From Staphylotrichum longicolle (lineage: Eukaryota; Ascomycota; Sordariomycetes; Sordariales; Chaetomiaceae), in assembly GCA_019096155.1 (NCBI GenBank), contig JAHCVI010000006.1, forward strand, positions 248,001 to 312,000: DNA of 64,000 bases, given 5' to 3'. The notes below the pieces were generated by a model that did not search any database, was not told where the DNA came from, and was given only the letters and a program-made list of their open reading frames with translations. The position numbers and the translations under genes are program-made. Below are positions 1 to 12,793 of this stretch, in pieces (position 1 is the stretch's first letter; every line of letters begins with the position of its first letter).

Positions 1-306
1 GACTCGGGATTGCGACAGGGCGCCCCGCCACTGCGAGATCTTTGGTGGGGTGCCATCAGGGTCCTCACCCCTCGGCGGCAAACAACCGCGATGCAGCGCT
101 AGTCCCAAAACAGATCAAGGTGAAAGAGCTACAGGGGTTCATTTGATGGGGACTCGGCGTATCACAGGCCACCTCCTGCCCATGCACCTTCTCGGAGCTG
201 TCCGCCATTCGAGGTCGAGGTCGAGGTCCTGCGCATCACAGGCCACCACTCTTTTTTGCGGACTTGCACGCGGGTCATGCCATAGACCCTGCCCGCGCTG
301 TCCAGC
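1..306. other. 5' flank of the TRAPPC10 gene
   Basis: No convincing coding sequence is seen. Short open frames here lack codon bias and family similarity. The stretch is probably the promoter and leader of the gene starting at 307. Confidence 0.4.
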
Positions 307-3300
307 ATGGAACAGCCGTTTTCGTCATCAAAAGTGACAGGTAGACGCCTTTCCTTCTCCTTTCCTTTCCCCTCCCCTCCCCGTATTTAATTGAGCCATG
401 CCTGACTTCTCCTGCTCCAGTCGAGTACTTTGACCCCTACGATGTCTATAAGCTTCTTGCACCGGGCCTGATTCCCCGACTCCCACTGCGCGATCTCAAC
501 TGGCAGTCGCACGCAGGGCCACTCCGCTCCATCAGCACCCTCCACGCCGAGCTCGTTCCCGCGGGCGTCGACTACTCGGCCATCTTCACCCCGCTTTCGT
601 CTCCGAACCCAAAGACACCAGGCCCCGGCGACACGGCCGCAGCCGCGAACCGCGATGATGGATTCCAGACGGCAGCAATTGGCGGGAGGACAGGCTCGAC
701 GGAGCAACAAGGGGACTCCTCAGCGGCCACGCTCCGTCCACCGGCAGGGGCAGCGGGCAAGGAGCGAAGACACCAGATTCCCGGCCTGCGCAGGACGCCA
801 TACCTCAAGGTCCTCCTGGTGAGGTGCGACGACAATGACACGTACAAGTCGACCACGAGGTCCGAGATCCGCGAGTGGATCAAGACCAACACGGCCGGGT
901 CGCAGGGCAAGACGAGCAGCACCTCGGAAAACCACGACGCTTTCGAGTGGCTAATCCTCCACGTGGTCCTCCCCAACTCCACCGCCGCCACCCAGCCCCG
1001 CGTCTCCGGGAAAGCGCCCGACTCGAGCTCCGACAGCAAGACGGCATCGCGATGGCGCGGCGGGTCGAGCACGCTGCTGAGAAAGATGCGCGCCGACTTC
1101 AACGGCTCTGCCAAGGGTGCCGTCGACCGCGTGAGGCAGATCCGCATCGGTATCAACGACGTGCCGTATAACATGCTGCCGCGCGTTGTGCCCGCCGTGC
1201 CCACGGGGTACCACGAGACCGAGCAGGACGCCGAGAACGCGTGGGCCGACTTGATCGCCAAGTTCAAGGAGCTGATCCTGTCGAGCTTCGACCGGCGCGT
1301 GAGCGTGAGCCAGTACGGAGGACATCAAGGAGAGGGACGCGCAGAGAAGTCTTCCGGGCTGGAACTTTTGCACCTTCTTTATCCTCAAGGAAGGCCTCGC
1401 CCGTGGCTTCGAGAGTGTGGGCCTTGTCGAGGACGCCCTCGTAATCTACGACCAGCTGAGTGTCGGACTGGACAACATCATCAAGGAGCAGGCGGCCGCG
1501 GGTTCCGCAGAGACCCACGGCGGCGCGCTGCTCAGCTACACCGAGGAACTGAAGGAGCTCGCGCAAAAGACCATGACTGAGATTGCCGGAGGGCAGCTCG
1601 AGTTCGACGAAGAGGAGGCCGTCGACCTCCAGTCGGGCGAGAAGAAGCGTCCCGAAAAGTTCGACAGCATCCCCATCAGCTCGACCAAGAAGCCGTACCG
1701 GGACCTCATCTTGGCCAACAATGTCTCGCTGTTTGACTTTCGGTGTTACATCTTTTCTCGCCAGATCGCCCTCCTCCTGCGGCTGGCCAACGCTTGGTCG
1801 TCGCGGGAAGAGCTGCTGGCAAAGCTCAAGGAGCAGCAGGAGCTGGTTCCCAGGGGGGTTGCCCCGAGGACCCCGATGCCCAAGATGACTGACGAGCCCG
1901 AGATTCTTTTGCACCTGGCCGAGATTTGCAAACGGACGCTCGAGTTTGTCCCTGCTGTGTCGGCAGTCATGAGGGGAGACATTTTGGCTGCCATGTTGCC
2001 GGCCAAGGGCGAGGAGGCTGAGGCGCAGGTGTCTCTTGATTCCGTCCTGTCAGAGGTCATCGACAACATGGTTTCGTCGTTTGCCTTTTCAGTGGCCCAG
2101 CAGATCCTTGCGCAAACATCCACCAAAGCGCTCCCGATCCCGCCATCCACGCTCGGCACGCCCGAGGCCCACGAGCCCAAGGCGTCGATCCCCGAGCCCA
2201 AGACAATGATGCATCCTGCCAGGAGCTCGTCTCTCATTACCCAAAGCCCTGTACACCCACCGCACAGCCCGATCGGCTTCCCCGGTCCTGGCCGTATTGA
2301 TGACACTCTGGCCGCTCCTCCCTACCTCAAGGCCGGCCTTGAAGACCTCGCCGCGCAAAGAGCTGAGCTGTGCACCTTGTCTAGAAACATCCTCGAAGAG
2401 TGCGGCAAGAAGCGCGGCTGGACAGACGGCTGGGCGTCGGTACCTACCGTCGGCGAGACTGGCATTGCCGAGATGGAAGACGTTAGTCTGGACGACGTCA
2501 AGGCCGAGCCCAAGCCGGAGACGCCCGAAACGCTGCAGACGTCGGTCGCGGGCGTCAACAACAGCCTCCTGCGGACCGCGCTGGACAACAAGGACGACTT
2601 CTACCGCCTGTACGAGACGCTGATTGATAAGGCACTGCGTCACTACACGGTGGCCAACCACACGCACTCGGTCCAGGCCAACATGGCCGACCTCGCGGTG
2701 CTCAAATTCCACCTGGGCGAATACACCGAGGCGGCCTTTTACTTTTACCGGGTCATCCCCTTTTATGGCGAGAGCGGATGGAGCCTCTTGGAGTTGTCCA
2801 TGCTGGTCATGTACGCGCGGTGTCTGAAGGAGCTCGAGAAGCTGGACGACTACGTCAACAAGGCGCTGCGTCAGCTGCTGTGCAAGGCGGCGGCCGCGGA
2901 AAGGGATAGGCTGCAGCAGAAGTCGCGGTTTCGGCTTGGGTTCACCTCGAGCACCCAATACCCCGAGAAGTCGGCGATATCTGGGTTCATGACGGATTTG
3001 TTGGCTGTGTCGGCGTCGCTCGAGAAGGACGTCAGGATCCCGCTGACGAGCCTCTTTTGCGACCTGGGACTCGACGGCCCGCCGTTTTACGACGACGGCC
3101 AGGACAGCTTCTCGCTGTTCCTTGACCTCCACAGTTTGTCAGTGGACGAGTTTGAGGCGTCTTCGGTCAGTGTGCGCATCTCGAGTCCTGCCGCCGGCGG
3201 GAACAAGGAGATTTGGCTGCAGACCAAGGGCCCGGTGACCATCAGGCCTGGGCCCAACAAGGTGAGAGTACAGAGCACGGTCATGATGGCGGGGGCTTTC

Positions 3301-5156
3301 GAGGTGGATCAGGTGCGCCTCTGCAGCAACAAGGTGCTGCTACATTACGAGCGCGACATCTACCAGTCAGATAAAACGGTGGCGGTGCTGAAGAATCCGC
3401 GCGTTACCCTGTACCAGCGCGCGAGCTGCCTCGATGTGCAGCTCATGGGCGCCCAGGATCTGCAGCTGGACAAAAAGAAGTCGCTGGACCTGGAGCTGTC
3501 GACCGGCTGGAACGACGTCACGAGCTGCGAGGTCAAGATTAGGGCGGCCACCGGCGGCTTGAGGCTGGTCATGAGCGAGGCGGAAGTGCTTGGGCCGCTG
3601 CAACCGACGGCGTCGCAGGGGGGCTCGTTCACGTTTGGCGCCATGCCATCGAACAGCACCGTCAAGATCCGGTTTCCGTTCACGGTCGAGAACGACGTGC
3701 TCGACGTGAGTGTCCGCGCCGAGGTGACATACTCGACCGACAAGGGCAGCTTTACCTTTTCCAAGGCGTCGTCGGTCCCGATCTCTCTCGCTCTCGAGGT
3801 CAACGTGCAAGACATCTTCAAGCACGACGCGCTCTTTTCGAGGTTCGCCGTGTCGACCGCCAACGACAGCCCGCTGCGGCTGCTCAAGAGCGAGCTGATC
3901 GGGTCCGACCTGTTCGACTCGCACTTTGGGCAGCCGTCGAGCCAGCCCGTGCTGGTGTTCCCCAAGCAGCCGGCCAGCCTGCTCTACAAGATCACGCGCA
4001 AGCGCGGCTCCAAGCTCGGCCCCAAGGTCAAGAAGACTCTGTACCTGAAGCTCTACTACAGCGTCATCCAGGACGAGATCGAGGCGCTCTTCAAGCGCGC
4101 CCTCACTACAGCTCTCGAGTCCACCCATCTCAGGGAGTACTCCAAACTGCTCGTGGCCAAGGTCCTCGCCGCCGTCCGCAGCGCCCTCACGGCCTACGAC
4201 CTCGAAAAGGCCACCCTCCTCGGCGAGCTCCCCACATCCTTTTTGACCACCACAGCCTGGGACAAGCACCTCGCCCCAGCCCACCCCAACCTCGCCGCCT
4301 TTTTGCACACCTGGCTCCGCGCCAACCCCATCCTGCCCCTCCCCACCCTCCTCCCTCTTCCTCCCCGACTCAAATCCCAGCGCAGCAGCAGCATTCAACA
4401 CGATCCTCATCCCCGTCGACATCCCCCCCATCTCAGTCGTCCACACCGCCGACCTGCGCCTGACCGCGCCCCTCCCCGCGCCCAACCCCCCCTCCTCGTC
4501 TTCTTCGCTGGAGGGGTGCCCGACGGTGTGCGTCAACCAGCTCCTCCCCGCCACCCTGCACCTCAAGTGGACGCGCATCTGGGACACGTCCCCGGACCCG
4601 AGCGCCCGCGAGCAGGACCTCGAGTTCGGGTACGAGATCACCGCGGCCGGGCAGGCGGGGCTGGCGCAGGGCGGCGGGCAGCAGCAGGATGTGTGGCTTG
4701 TGGGCGGGCGGAGGAAGGGGCATTTTGTTATCCCGGCCGTTCCAAAGCCCTCCGCATCGTCTGGGAACGAAGCGGGGGCAGGAGGGGGAGAGTGGGAGGG
4801 GCTGAGTTCGACAGTCGAAACGGAGGCCGAGATCCCCGTGGTGCTGGTGCCGTTGCGGGAGGGGTGGGTGCCGTTTTCCGGGGGTGGAGATTCGTGCTGT
4901 GGGATCTGCCGGGTCTGGTTCGGACGGTGGTGGTGGTGGGAATGGGGAGCAAGGGGCCGGCGCGGGAGGAGGAGGAGGTGGTGGTGGTGGTGGGTATGGG
5001 CAGTGCGAGACGGATTATGCGAATCTCGGGGAGCGTGTGTGTTGTGGCGGGGAGGGAGAGGTTACTGTGAGTCTGGATGCGAGTGGGCCTGCGGGGGGCC
5101 CGTTGGTGTTGGAGTGTGGGGGGCAGTGGGTTGGTTGGGGGGAGGGTTGTTGGTAA
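307..5156 (+). CDS. TRS130: TRAPPII complex subunit Trs130/TRAPPC10, three frameshifts
   Basis: Subunit of the TRAPPII tethering complex, which acts as a Rab exchange factor in late-Golgi and endosomal traffic. The first exon (307-340) encodes MEQPFSSSKVT, followed by an 80-bp GT-AG intron (341-420). Exon 2 opens with VEYFDPYDVYKLLAPGL, a typical start of fungal TRAPPC10 proteins. The body contains YRDLILANNVSLFDFRCYIF and the long beta-rich C-terminal half of the family. The expected length of about 1,580 residues is reached only if reading changes frame three times: near 1317, between 4330 and 4365 in a C/T-rich run, and near 4876 in a TTTT run. Each shift behaves as one extra base. The protein continuity on both sides of each shift is clear, so I favour sequence errors over a dead gene. 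Identity is firm; the exact C-terminus (a Gly-rich stretch before a stop at 5154-5156) is less sure. Confidence 0.85.
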
Positions 5157-6308
5157 GGTAGGCGGTGGAGAGGGGCTGTTTTGTATGGGGAGGTTGAAGG
5201 GGAGGTTGGGAAGGGGCTGGATGGTAGGGTGATTTAATTTGGAGATTGGTTGTTGCAACGGGAGGCTCTGTTCCCAGAAGTGGGGTAACGAAGGGGGGGG
5301 TACAAATCATTGACTGTTGTTACCTTGAATGCGCATGGTGTAGATTCTCCTGCTGTAAGGTTCTGTGTATTCAGTGCTTGAATTTAATGAGCTGGATATT
5401 ATTGCAAGAGATTCAACCCGCAGCATGTTTTTGTGTATCGATCTTGGCTGTTCCATTCAAGCCCGGGACAGAAGAACGTGGGACTGGTTGTCACTTGGAA
5501 TGGATGGTTGCATCCTCGTGTTGCAAAGTGACGAGTGTCGCATTTTGGAATCCTATTAGCTGAAAAATTGCAACTGGATTCCATGTGTCAAAAAGATCCT
5601 CGATCTTGGACTCCAATTTGAGTTTGAAATGGAAACGGATTGGTCCCACAAAGAACCTGGAAGCTTGCAGTCAAAAGCGGAGCAGCGCCAAGTGCCAAGG
5701 ACGGACGCAGCTCCTGTGGGCTGGGCTGACTTGGGCAGACCCTGGAGACGAGGCATGACGTCACACCTTGCGTTGCTTGCGCGGATTGCCGATTGGGCGG
5801 GCACGCACAGCACTTTCAGCAATTGCGACCCAGCAGTGCCGATAAATCCGTGGGGGATCTGGAAGGTGCTGAGGTGGTCTTTGTGGGCGTTTTACGAGTA
5901 AAATATTCCTTCACCGCAACTTCTGTGAAAAAACGCAAGCAATTAAAGAGCAAAGTCGTGGTGTTGTTGTCATCTCTCTCTGACAAAGTCCCTCGACTCG
6001 GCATCATTCAACCGACAACCGAGCATCGCAAATGCACATGGGAGCCGACGATCGACGGGCCCATCGAAAGACAAGTGCAGTAGCGCGACGGGGAACTGCC
6101 AAGAATTTCTTGGCACCGTTTGCCCTCCCTCGCTCCCTTCTTGTTGGCCCGCTCCTGGCCAACCGGGACACGCCGGGCGCACGGCGCAGACTTGCTGAGG
6201 GAGTGCTTTTATATCCCCCGTATCTCCGCTCGATACGGCGAGGGAGTTCCCTCCGACATCCCCGGCATTTAGACACCTTTCAGAGTGAACTGTGTCTAGA
6301 CCAGCACC
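5157..6308. other. intergenic region between the TRAPPC10 and C2-protein genes
   Basis: No gene is recognised. The first 150 bp continue the G-rich bias of the 3' end of the preceding gene. A TATA-like TTTTATATC lies about 100 bp before the next start codon. The rest is probably the 3' UTR, promoter and leader. Confidence 0.4.
5756..5763. promoter_or_regulatory. palindromic CRE-like site TGACGTCA
   Basis: A perfect 8-bp TGACGTCA palindrome, the classic binding site of CREB/ATF-type bZIP factors, lies about 550 bp upstream of the C2-domain gene. It is visible in the sequence; its function is inferred only. Confidence 0.3.
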
Positions 6309-8599
6309 ATGTCGGTCCAAGACACAACAAAACCGGAGACTCCTCCACACGGAGAGCCTCCACAGGCAAACGGCTCCGCTCACCCCGAGTCCCCAGACGG
6401 CCCCGCCAGTTCCGAGCATGGCGATGAGAAAAACCAGGATGGCGACGGCAGGGCTCGCCAGAACAGCAAGCAGCTCGGCCCCGTCACGACCGGCGACCTG
6501 CGCGACAAGCTCATGGACAAGAAGGAGCAGCTCAAGCAAAAGTCAAAACCCCCCGGCGGATACGACCCCACCCCGCTCCCGGACGCGCCCCAGGGCTACA
6601 CCATCAAAATCACCTTTCACCGCGCCTACAACCTGCCCATCGGCGACCTCCACATCAAGTCGTCCGATCCCTTCATCCACGCCACACTGACGGCTGCCGT
6701 CCCCAAGCGCCACAAGGAGGACCCGCTGCTCACCCACCGCACCCGGACCATCCGGCGGAGCACCGAGCCCGTGTGGAACGAGGACTGGATCGTGGCCAAC
6801 GTCCCCGAGTCGGGCTTCACCCTCAAGTGCCGCCTGTACGACGAGGACTGGCCCGACCACGACGACCGCATGGGCAATGTCACCATTCGCGTTCCCCACG
6901 TCGATGAGAACTGGGAGGGCTTCGGCCCGGACGGCCGCGTCTTCGACGTCAAGAAGCGCTCCGGCAGCAAGCGGGCCTACATGGTCCGGGGCGTCCTCTC
7001 CATGTGCGGGAGCGGCTCCATCACCCCGCGGCTGCACGTCGGCATCCAGGTCCTGGGCAAGTCGGACCCGCCGCACGCCCAGATGTATACCGTGGGGCCG
7101 TCCACCTGGGTCAAGCATTACAGTCCCATGATTGGCCGGTTGACGGGCGTCCGGGTGAACAAGGACGAGGAGAACGATGCCGCGTCGGCCTCGCAGCACA
7201 GTGATCGTAAGACCAAGAAATACGAGTGCGTAGTCCCAATTTGAGTGTGAATGAAGGGAGACTGACGGCGTGTATAGCTTCCAAGCGAACGAACTCCAGC
7301 TCTCTGGCCCGGTCCCCGAACAGCTGTATCACCGCTACGTCGAGTTCCGCCCCATGATCGGCCGCATGTTCATGTCCCGCGGCCTCCGGGGCACCATCTT
7401 GCACAAGGTGCTCCACAAGCAGCACAGCCGCATCTACAACTATGACTCGAGCACCGAGTACGGGTCCTTTGAGCCCTGTACCGAGGAGGCGTCGTTGCAG
7501 TTTTTGCGCATGGTGCACTTTGACGAAGGCGGCCGCGTTTTTACGTACGTGCTGACTCTCGACGGCATGATGCGGTTCACCGAGACGGGCAAGGAGTTTG
7601 GGATCGACCTGCTGAGCAAGCACACGATGCACTCGGACGTGGCGACGTACGTGGCCTGCGCGGGCGAGTTTTTTATCAGGAGGCTGGCCCGTCCCAAGCA
7701 CCACCATCACCACAGGTCGAAGGGCTCTTCGTCTCACTGGCAGGATTTTGAGCAAGACGGCGACGCCTCGGGGCCATCTTCGTCCCCCAAACACGAGTCG
7801 AAGGAGGGCGAACACAGTGGCGGGCCTTCGTCGTCAACTAACCACAAGTCCAACCCGTTTGATAACGGCTCACAACCCTCTCCCTCCTCTTCTTCTCCGA
7901 ACCATACCCCGGATCACACCTCCAACCTTAACAAGGAACATGACGGCCACAATAGCCCCGACAATCACGATGGTCAAAACAACCACGATAACCACAACGA
8001 CCATGACAACAACGACAACAACAAAAACAAAGACGACGACCCCTCCCCTATCCCACCAACCCCGACCACTCCCAACCAACTCACCCTCCGTCCTCGCCTC
8101 CCGGCGGCCCGCCCTCCAAACCCCTCCTCCCGACCCGCACCTCTACCAACTGATCATCGACAACGACAGCGGCACCTACCGCCCAGACAAGTCCGTCCTG
8201 CCGCACCTCCAGTCCTTCCTCTCGCGCAACTTCCCGGGGATCGAGGTCATCACGATGCACTGCGCCGACGAGCAGCTCTCCGACATGAAGAAGGCGCAGG
8301 CCGAGACTAAGAAGCGCGAGGGCGCCGGCGTGCGGATGGTGCTGAACCGGAGCCCGAGCAACAGCAGCGGGTTCAGCTCGGACGACGAGAGTCGGCTGGG
8401 GGCGCTGGATGCCGAGGGCGGGCTGAGGAGTAAGAAGGAGAGGGTGTTTGACGTGGTGAGCGGGGCCCTGGCGGGAGGGGTGGAGGGGTTGGTTGGGTTG
8501 GGGAAGGGGGATGGGGGGAAGGGAAGGGGAAGGAAGGTGAAGGTGGTTAATTATGGTTTGCGGGTGGCTGTTTTGTTTTGTTTGTATCAGTTTGGGTAA
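6309..8599 (+). CDS. C2-domain protein, one apparent frameshift
   Basis: Probable calcium or phospholipid-binding protein of a conserved fungal family. Exon 1 (6309-7225) starts MSVQDTTKPETPPHGE. A C2 domain covers roughly residues 95-210, including YTIKITFHRAYNLPIGDLH and acidic loop residues such as SSDPF and YDEDWPDHDDRMGN. A 52-bp intron (7226-7277) with a GTGCGT donor and TATAG acceptor joins KKYD to FQANELQLSG. After about residue 460 comes an Asn/Asp/His-rich low-complexity stretch, then a conserved tail containing LYQLIIDNDSGTYRPDKS. The tail is in another frame than the middle; the shift falls between about 8050 and 8130 in C-rich sequence. An additional intron there is possible but no good splice pair is visible. 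The protein ends near a stop at 8597-8599. Biochemical role unknown. Confidence 0.75.
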
Positions 8600-9905
8600 A
8601 GGAGGCGTTTGGGCTTTGGAGGGGCGGTGGGTAAAGGTTTGGTTCGAGAGTCGGGTTTAATGGGTGGGTTTACTGGATTCACAGGGAACGCCTCTTGCGA
8701 GTGGCTATTGGTAGTAGATTTTAACACGCAGCGCATCACACCTCACGCTTCACGAGACTGTCATCCATGGGGGGTTCACCTCATGATCGAAAAAATCGTG
8801 AAGAATGTTTGGAAAGCTGTTTTGACTCCCTTCCGTCGGTCTTGTGAGGATAGAATCTTGATGAAGTGATCGAGATCAAAGTCTCCAGCATACATCCCCT
8901 CCCAATCAGACTCCAATCCCACTCGCGGCAACAAATGCCAAGTTGCCTTCTTAAGACAGAGGCAAAGCAGACGAGAAAGCCGTTGAAGCTCCAAGCTTCA
9001 CATGGGAGTGGGGGGAACGGCCCGCTTTGGCGCGCAGGGATGTCCCAGACCACCAGACCAACCCCCATGGACCGGGACCTGGACCTGGACCCTCCGCGTG
9101 GCAGGCTTGGCGGTCGGTGTTCTGGAAGGATGGCTTTGGCGGTGGCTCGGAAGAAAAAAAAATAAATATACAAGAGAGTTGTAGAAAGTAGATGTCCATG
9201 AAAAATAGTGGTATTCATAACCCGACATAGGCTATGAATGCATCATTTGATCTGTTGTATCTGATTTTGCGCGATTGGTCCGAGTCATCAACATCTGCAT
9301 CTTTGGTGCCCTGTCGAGTTTCTCCTGTCTCAGGCAGAGCTCATTAACTACCAACACCCCACTGTGGAGCCAAGCTGCAACCCAGCCGATTCCGACTGGA
9401 TCGCCGGCGACGCTAACAATTTTGGAGCTCCTGCCCCGAACCCCCGTTCCACAATCGCGTCTCCGTTCACTCCAGCAGTCCAGCTCCCCTTCAGGCACTC
9501 GACATTCGACTCGTATGCTACCGCCGTCCCGTCTCGTGTACCGATAACTCTCCGGCCGACTCGGGTGTCTTGACCACCACCGTGGCGAGTACAGGGATTT
9601 GGGACACAGAGAAGGACTCGACAAGACCAAGTCAGCAAGCAGCGGACTGACACGCCCGTCGTCCGAGCCCCCCCTTTCGCTGCTTCAAACCGGCGCGCGA
9701 CCCTCCGAGACGCTGCCATCCGTTCCCATCACGAGATTTCTCACCTCCGTCCCTGATGCTCCGGCCGAACCGTCTGATCGATTGACTCCGACCCACCGAG
9801 CGGGCCGTCCGAGACGAGCCTGCACCATCCTGGTCTGCCCTCGACAGCCCGCCCGAGCCGTCGCCCGCGGATGACGACCGGGCTGAGTCCCGCTTCGGTG
9901 GAGGG
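8600..9905. other. intergenic region upstream of the kinase gene
   Basis: No gene is recognised. The first 60 bp are G-rich 3' flank. From about 9300 to 9905 the sequence is C-rich on the plus strand, as expected of a long leader of the following kinase gene. Several overlapping open frames there lack family similarity. Confidence 0.4.
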
Positions 9906-12793
9906 ATGATGTCGACAAAGGTCAAGGCCGAGGCCCTTGGGCGGAAGGCCAAGGTGCGTTTGCCCCGTGTTGCGCCCCCTCCCCGGTTGCTGCTGCTGTT
10001 GTTGTTGTTGCTGACGAGGCCCGCATCCGCAGCTTGCCCACTCGTACCAGGAGCTTCTCGAGTAGGCACCCCATTCTCTTTTGAACCCCCGCCCTCACAC
10101 CGCGCTAACCGCGCCCTACAGCGAATTCTCGAACAAGGACCTCAAGTCGGTCGGAAACTACACCCTGGGCCGCCTGATTGGCAAGGGCTCGTTTGGCAAG
10201 GTCTACCTTGCTACCCACAAGCTCACCAATGGCTCCAAGGTCCGCCGACCATCTCTCACGGCAGCGACGTGGACATGGCTGACGATGATACCCAGGTCGT
10301 GCTCAAGTCGGCCAACAAGGACGATTCCAACCTTGCCCGCGAGATCCACCACCACCGCCAGTTCGTCCATCCGCACATCGCCCGCCTGTACGAGGTTATC
10401 GTGACCGAGTCGCTGGTCTGGCTGGTTCTCGAATACTGCCCAGGTACGACACGGTACTTGGTGATGCTGGGAGTCGTTCCCTAACTTTTCTAGGCGACGA
10501 GCTGTATAACTACCTGCTCAAGCACGGCAAGCTCCCCGTCGACAAGGTCCAAAAGACCTTCGCCCAGCTCGTCGGCGCCGTGTGCTACGTCCACTCGCAA
10601 TCCTGCGTCCACCGCGACCTCAAGCTCGAAAACATCCTGCTCGACAAGCACGAGAACGTCAAGCTGTGCGACTTTGGCTTCACGCGCGAGTACGAGGGCA
10701 AGGCCAACTACCTGCAAACCTTTTGCGGCACAATATGCTACTCGGCGCCCGAGATGCTCAAGGGGGAGAAGTACGCGGGCGAAAAGGTGGATGTGTGGAG
10801 TCTGGGTGTGATTCTTTATGCTCTGCTCTGCGGTGAGCTGCCGTTCGACGACGACGACGACGGCGTCACCAGGACCAAGATTCTGTCGCAGGAGCCCAAC
10901 TACCCGGACCACATCCCCCCCGATGCGTTGTCCCTGCTAAAGGGGTTACTCTCAAAACGCCCGCTGCTCCGGCCCACGCTGCCTGACATTCTCGCCCACC
11001 CGTTCCTCGCCGAGCACGCGCCGCAGCAGCAGGAGATTTTGAAAGTGGAGCGCCCCGAGCCGTTTTCTACGCACCTGGAGAAGGAGACGCTGCACCGGAT
11101 GCGTAGCGCCGGTGTGGATGTCGATACGGTTGTCGAGAGCGTGCTGGCGCAGAGGTGTGATGTCCTCGCCGGCTGGTGGACCCTCCTGATCGAAAAGGAA
11201 GAGCGGAAGCAAAAGAGGAGGGAGCGCAAGCGCAAGGAGAGGGAACTGGAAAACAGGGCCTCGCGGCGCTTCTCCCAGGCCTCCAGCCGACTGAACGCCC
11301 TGGCCACGGTTGAGGAAGCACAGTTCGTCAAGCTGTCGGACCCACCGGCGCCGAGGACGCGCGGACGAAGCGAGAGGAGGAGCGGCTACTACCCTCCCCT
11401 GAGCATCCCGGACATGCCCGATCTGTCGGATTTTGCCAAGGTCGCGAACGGGAATCTCAGCCCGGATAGCGAAGTGCCGCCCCCGCCCATCGACAAGGAC
11501 TCGATCCGGTCCGTCAGCTCATCGCGGCACCGCAAGCCACTGCCCCCGCCCAAGGAGGGCGTGTTGCGGAGCGCGCGGTCTCGCGGGTCCACGCTCCACC
11601 TGGTGACGACGAGCGATGCGCTTGACGCAAGCGCCTCACAAGCCAGTGACCCGAAGAAGGTCAAGAAGCGGCCCTCGCACGCCATCATTGCTACCTGGAA
11701 GAACTGGACACACTGGCTGTTTGAGAACACACGGCGAAATAAGAACTCGAACAAACGCGGGAGCCAGTCGACGCCCAACCTCGTCCCCAAACCGGCCAGC
11801 GGCAAAGAGGGCAAGTCCAAAGAAAACAGCCCCCGCCCGCAGACCAGCAAATACCCCACTAGCACCTCCGGCTCAAGCCCGCCAACCGCCAGCCTCCCCA
11901 AAGGCGTCGTCGCCAACGGCTACGCCGCCCGCGGCGGCCCCACGTCCCACCCCAGCTCCTCTTCCCAGCCCCCGATCTCCCCGGGGCTCACCACGCCCCC
12001 GATCCCAGGCCACGGACCCCGCCTGCACACCTCGGGCTCCTACAAGCGTCACTCTCTCTCCCCCTCCCCGCTGACCCCACGCTCCACCGTCCGCCGCTCG
12101 TCCGGCCCCACGGGCCTGCGCGGCCGCAAATCCACCTCGTCGTCCGTCTCGTCCGTCCGATCCATGCACCACACCCACCACCACTCGCACAGCAAAGCGT
12201 CGTCGACGTCGTCCAACGGCTCCGTCTCGACGTCCGTGTCCAAGACCCCGCTCCAGTCCACCCGCAGCCCGCACCACTCTGTCAAAGTCCTCCCCGCGAC
12301 GCCCACCGCCGGCGGCTTCCCCGGCTTTCCCAGTAACATCAGACTGGTGCGGGACCGCTCCGGCCCGCCGCTGAACGTCTTTAACGAGGCGCTCCCCGGC
12401 GCGGGCATGTCGGGGTCGGGCGGGAGAGCGGCGCCGGGGGTCCCAATCCGTTCTTTGCGTCTTCTTCTCTCCTTCGTCATCGTCGTCGGGAGCCGGTGCG
12501 TCGCCGGGATGGGGATGATGCATGGCAATGGTGGCGGGGTGATGTTTGCGAAGCGGAAGAGGAATCTGTTCAAGGGGCCGATGCTGAGTCTGTCGTCGGG
12601 GTACCGCCACCATGGCAGTGGTGGAACGGGAATGGGAACGGAAATGGGAGTGGGAATGGCAGGGGCGGGGCAGCGAGAGTGGTGGTGGGGGAAGCGGTGG
12701 GGGTGGGGGGGCAGTGCGAGCCACTCGGAGTGCGAGCGCGAGTGGGCTGGGTGGCAGGAGGAGTGGGGAGATGGCGATCCAGGAGGTGGATGA
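9906..12793 (+). CDS. CAMKL-type serine/threonine protein kinase (Kin4/MARK-like)
   Basis: Cytosolic Ser/Thr kinase of the CAMK-like group. Five exons are needed: 9906-9953, 10033-10061 (29 nt), 10122-10239, 10296-10443 and 10494 onward. Joined, they give the Gly loop GKGSFGKVY, the ATP-binding Lys in VVLKSANK, the catalytic loop HRDLKLENILL, DFG in LCDFGFTRE, and SAPEM. All catalytic residues are present, so the enzyme should be active. The kinase domain takes up about residues 35-300. It is followed by a Lys/Arg-rich segment near KRRERKRKEREL and a long Ser/Pro-rich, probably disordered tail. The specific family match (Kin4, MARK or another CAMKL branch) is uncertain. After about 12440 the frame loses the Ser/Pro bias and becomes Gly/Trp-rich, which suggests one or more indels; the true C-terminus may lie at 13069 instead. 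Confidence 0.8.

Noticed and set aside
3367..4641. Long minus-strand open frame (424 codons) opposite the TRAPPC10 gene
   Set aside because: It is the antisense shadow of GC-rich coding sequence; its residue pattern shows no family and the plus strand is clearly coding.
10240..10295. Reading through the third kinase intron as coding
   Set aside because: It would separate the ATP-binding Lys region (NGSKVVLKSA) by 18 or so unrelated residues and gives the wrong frame for the following exon.
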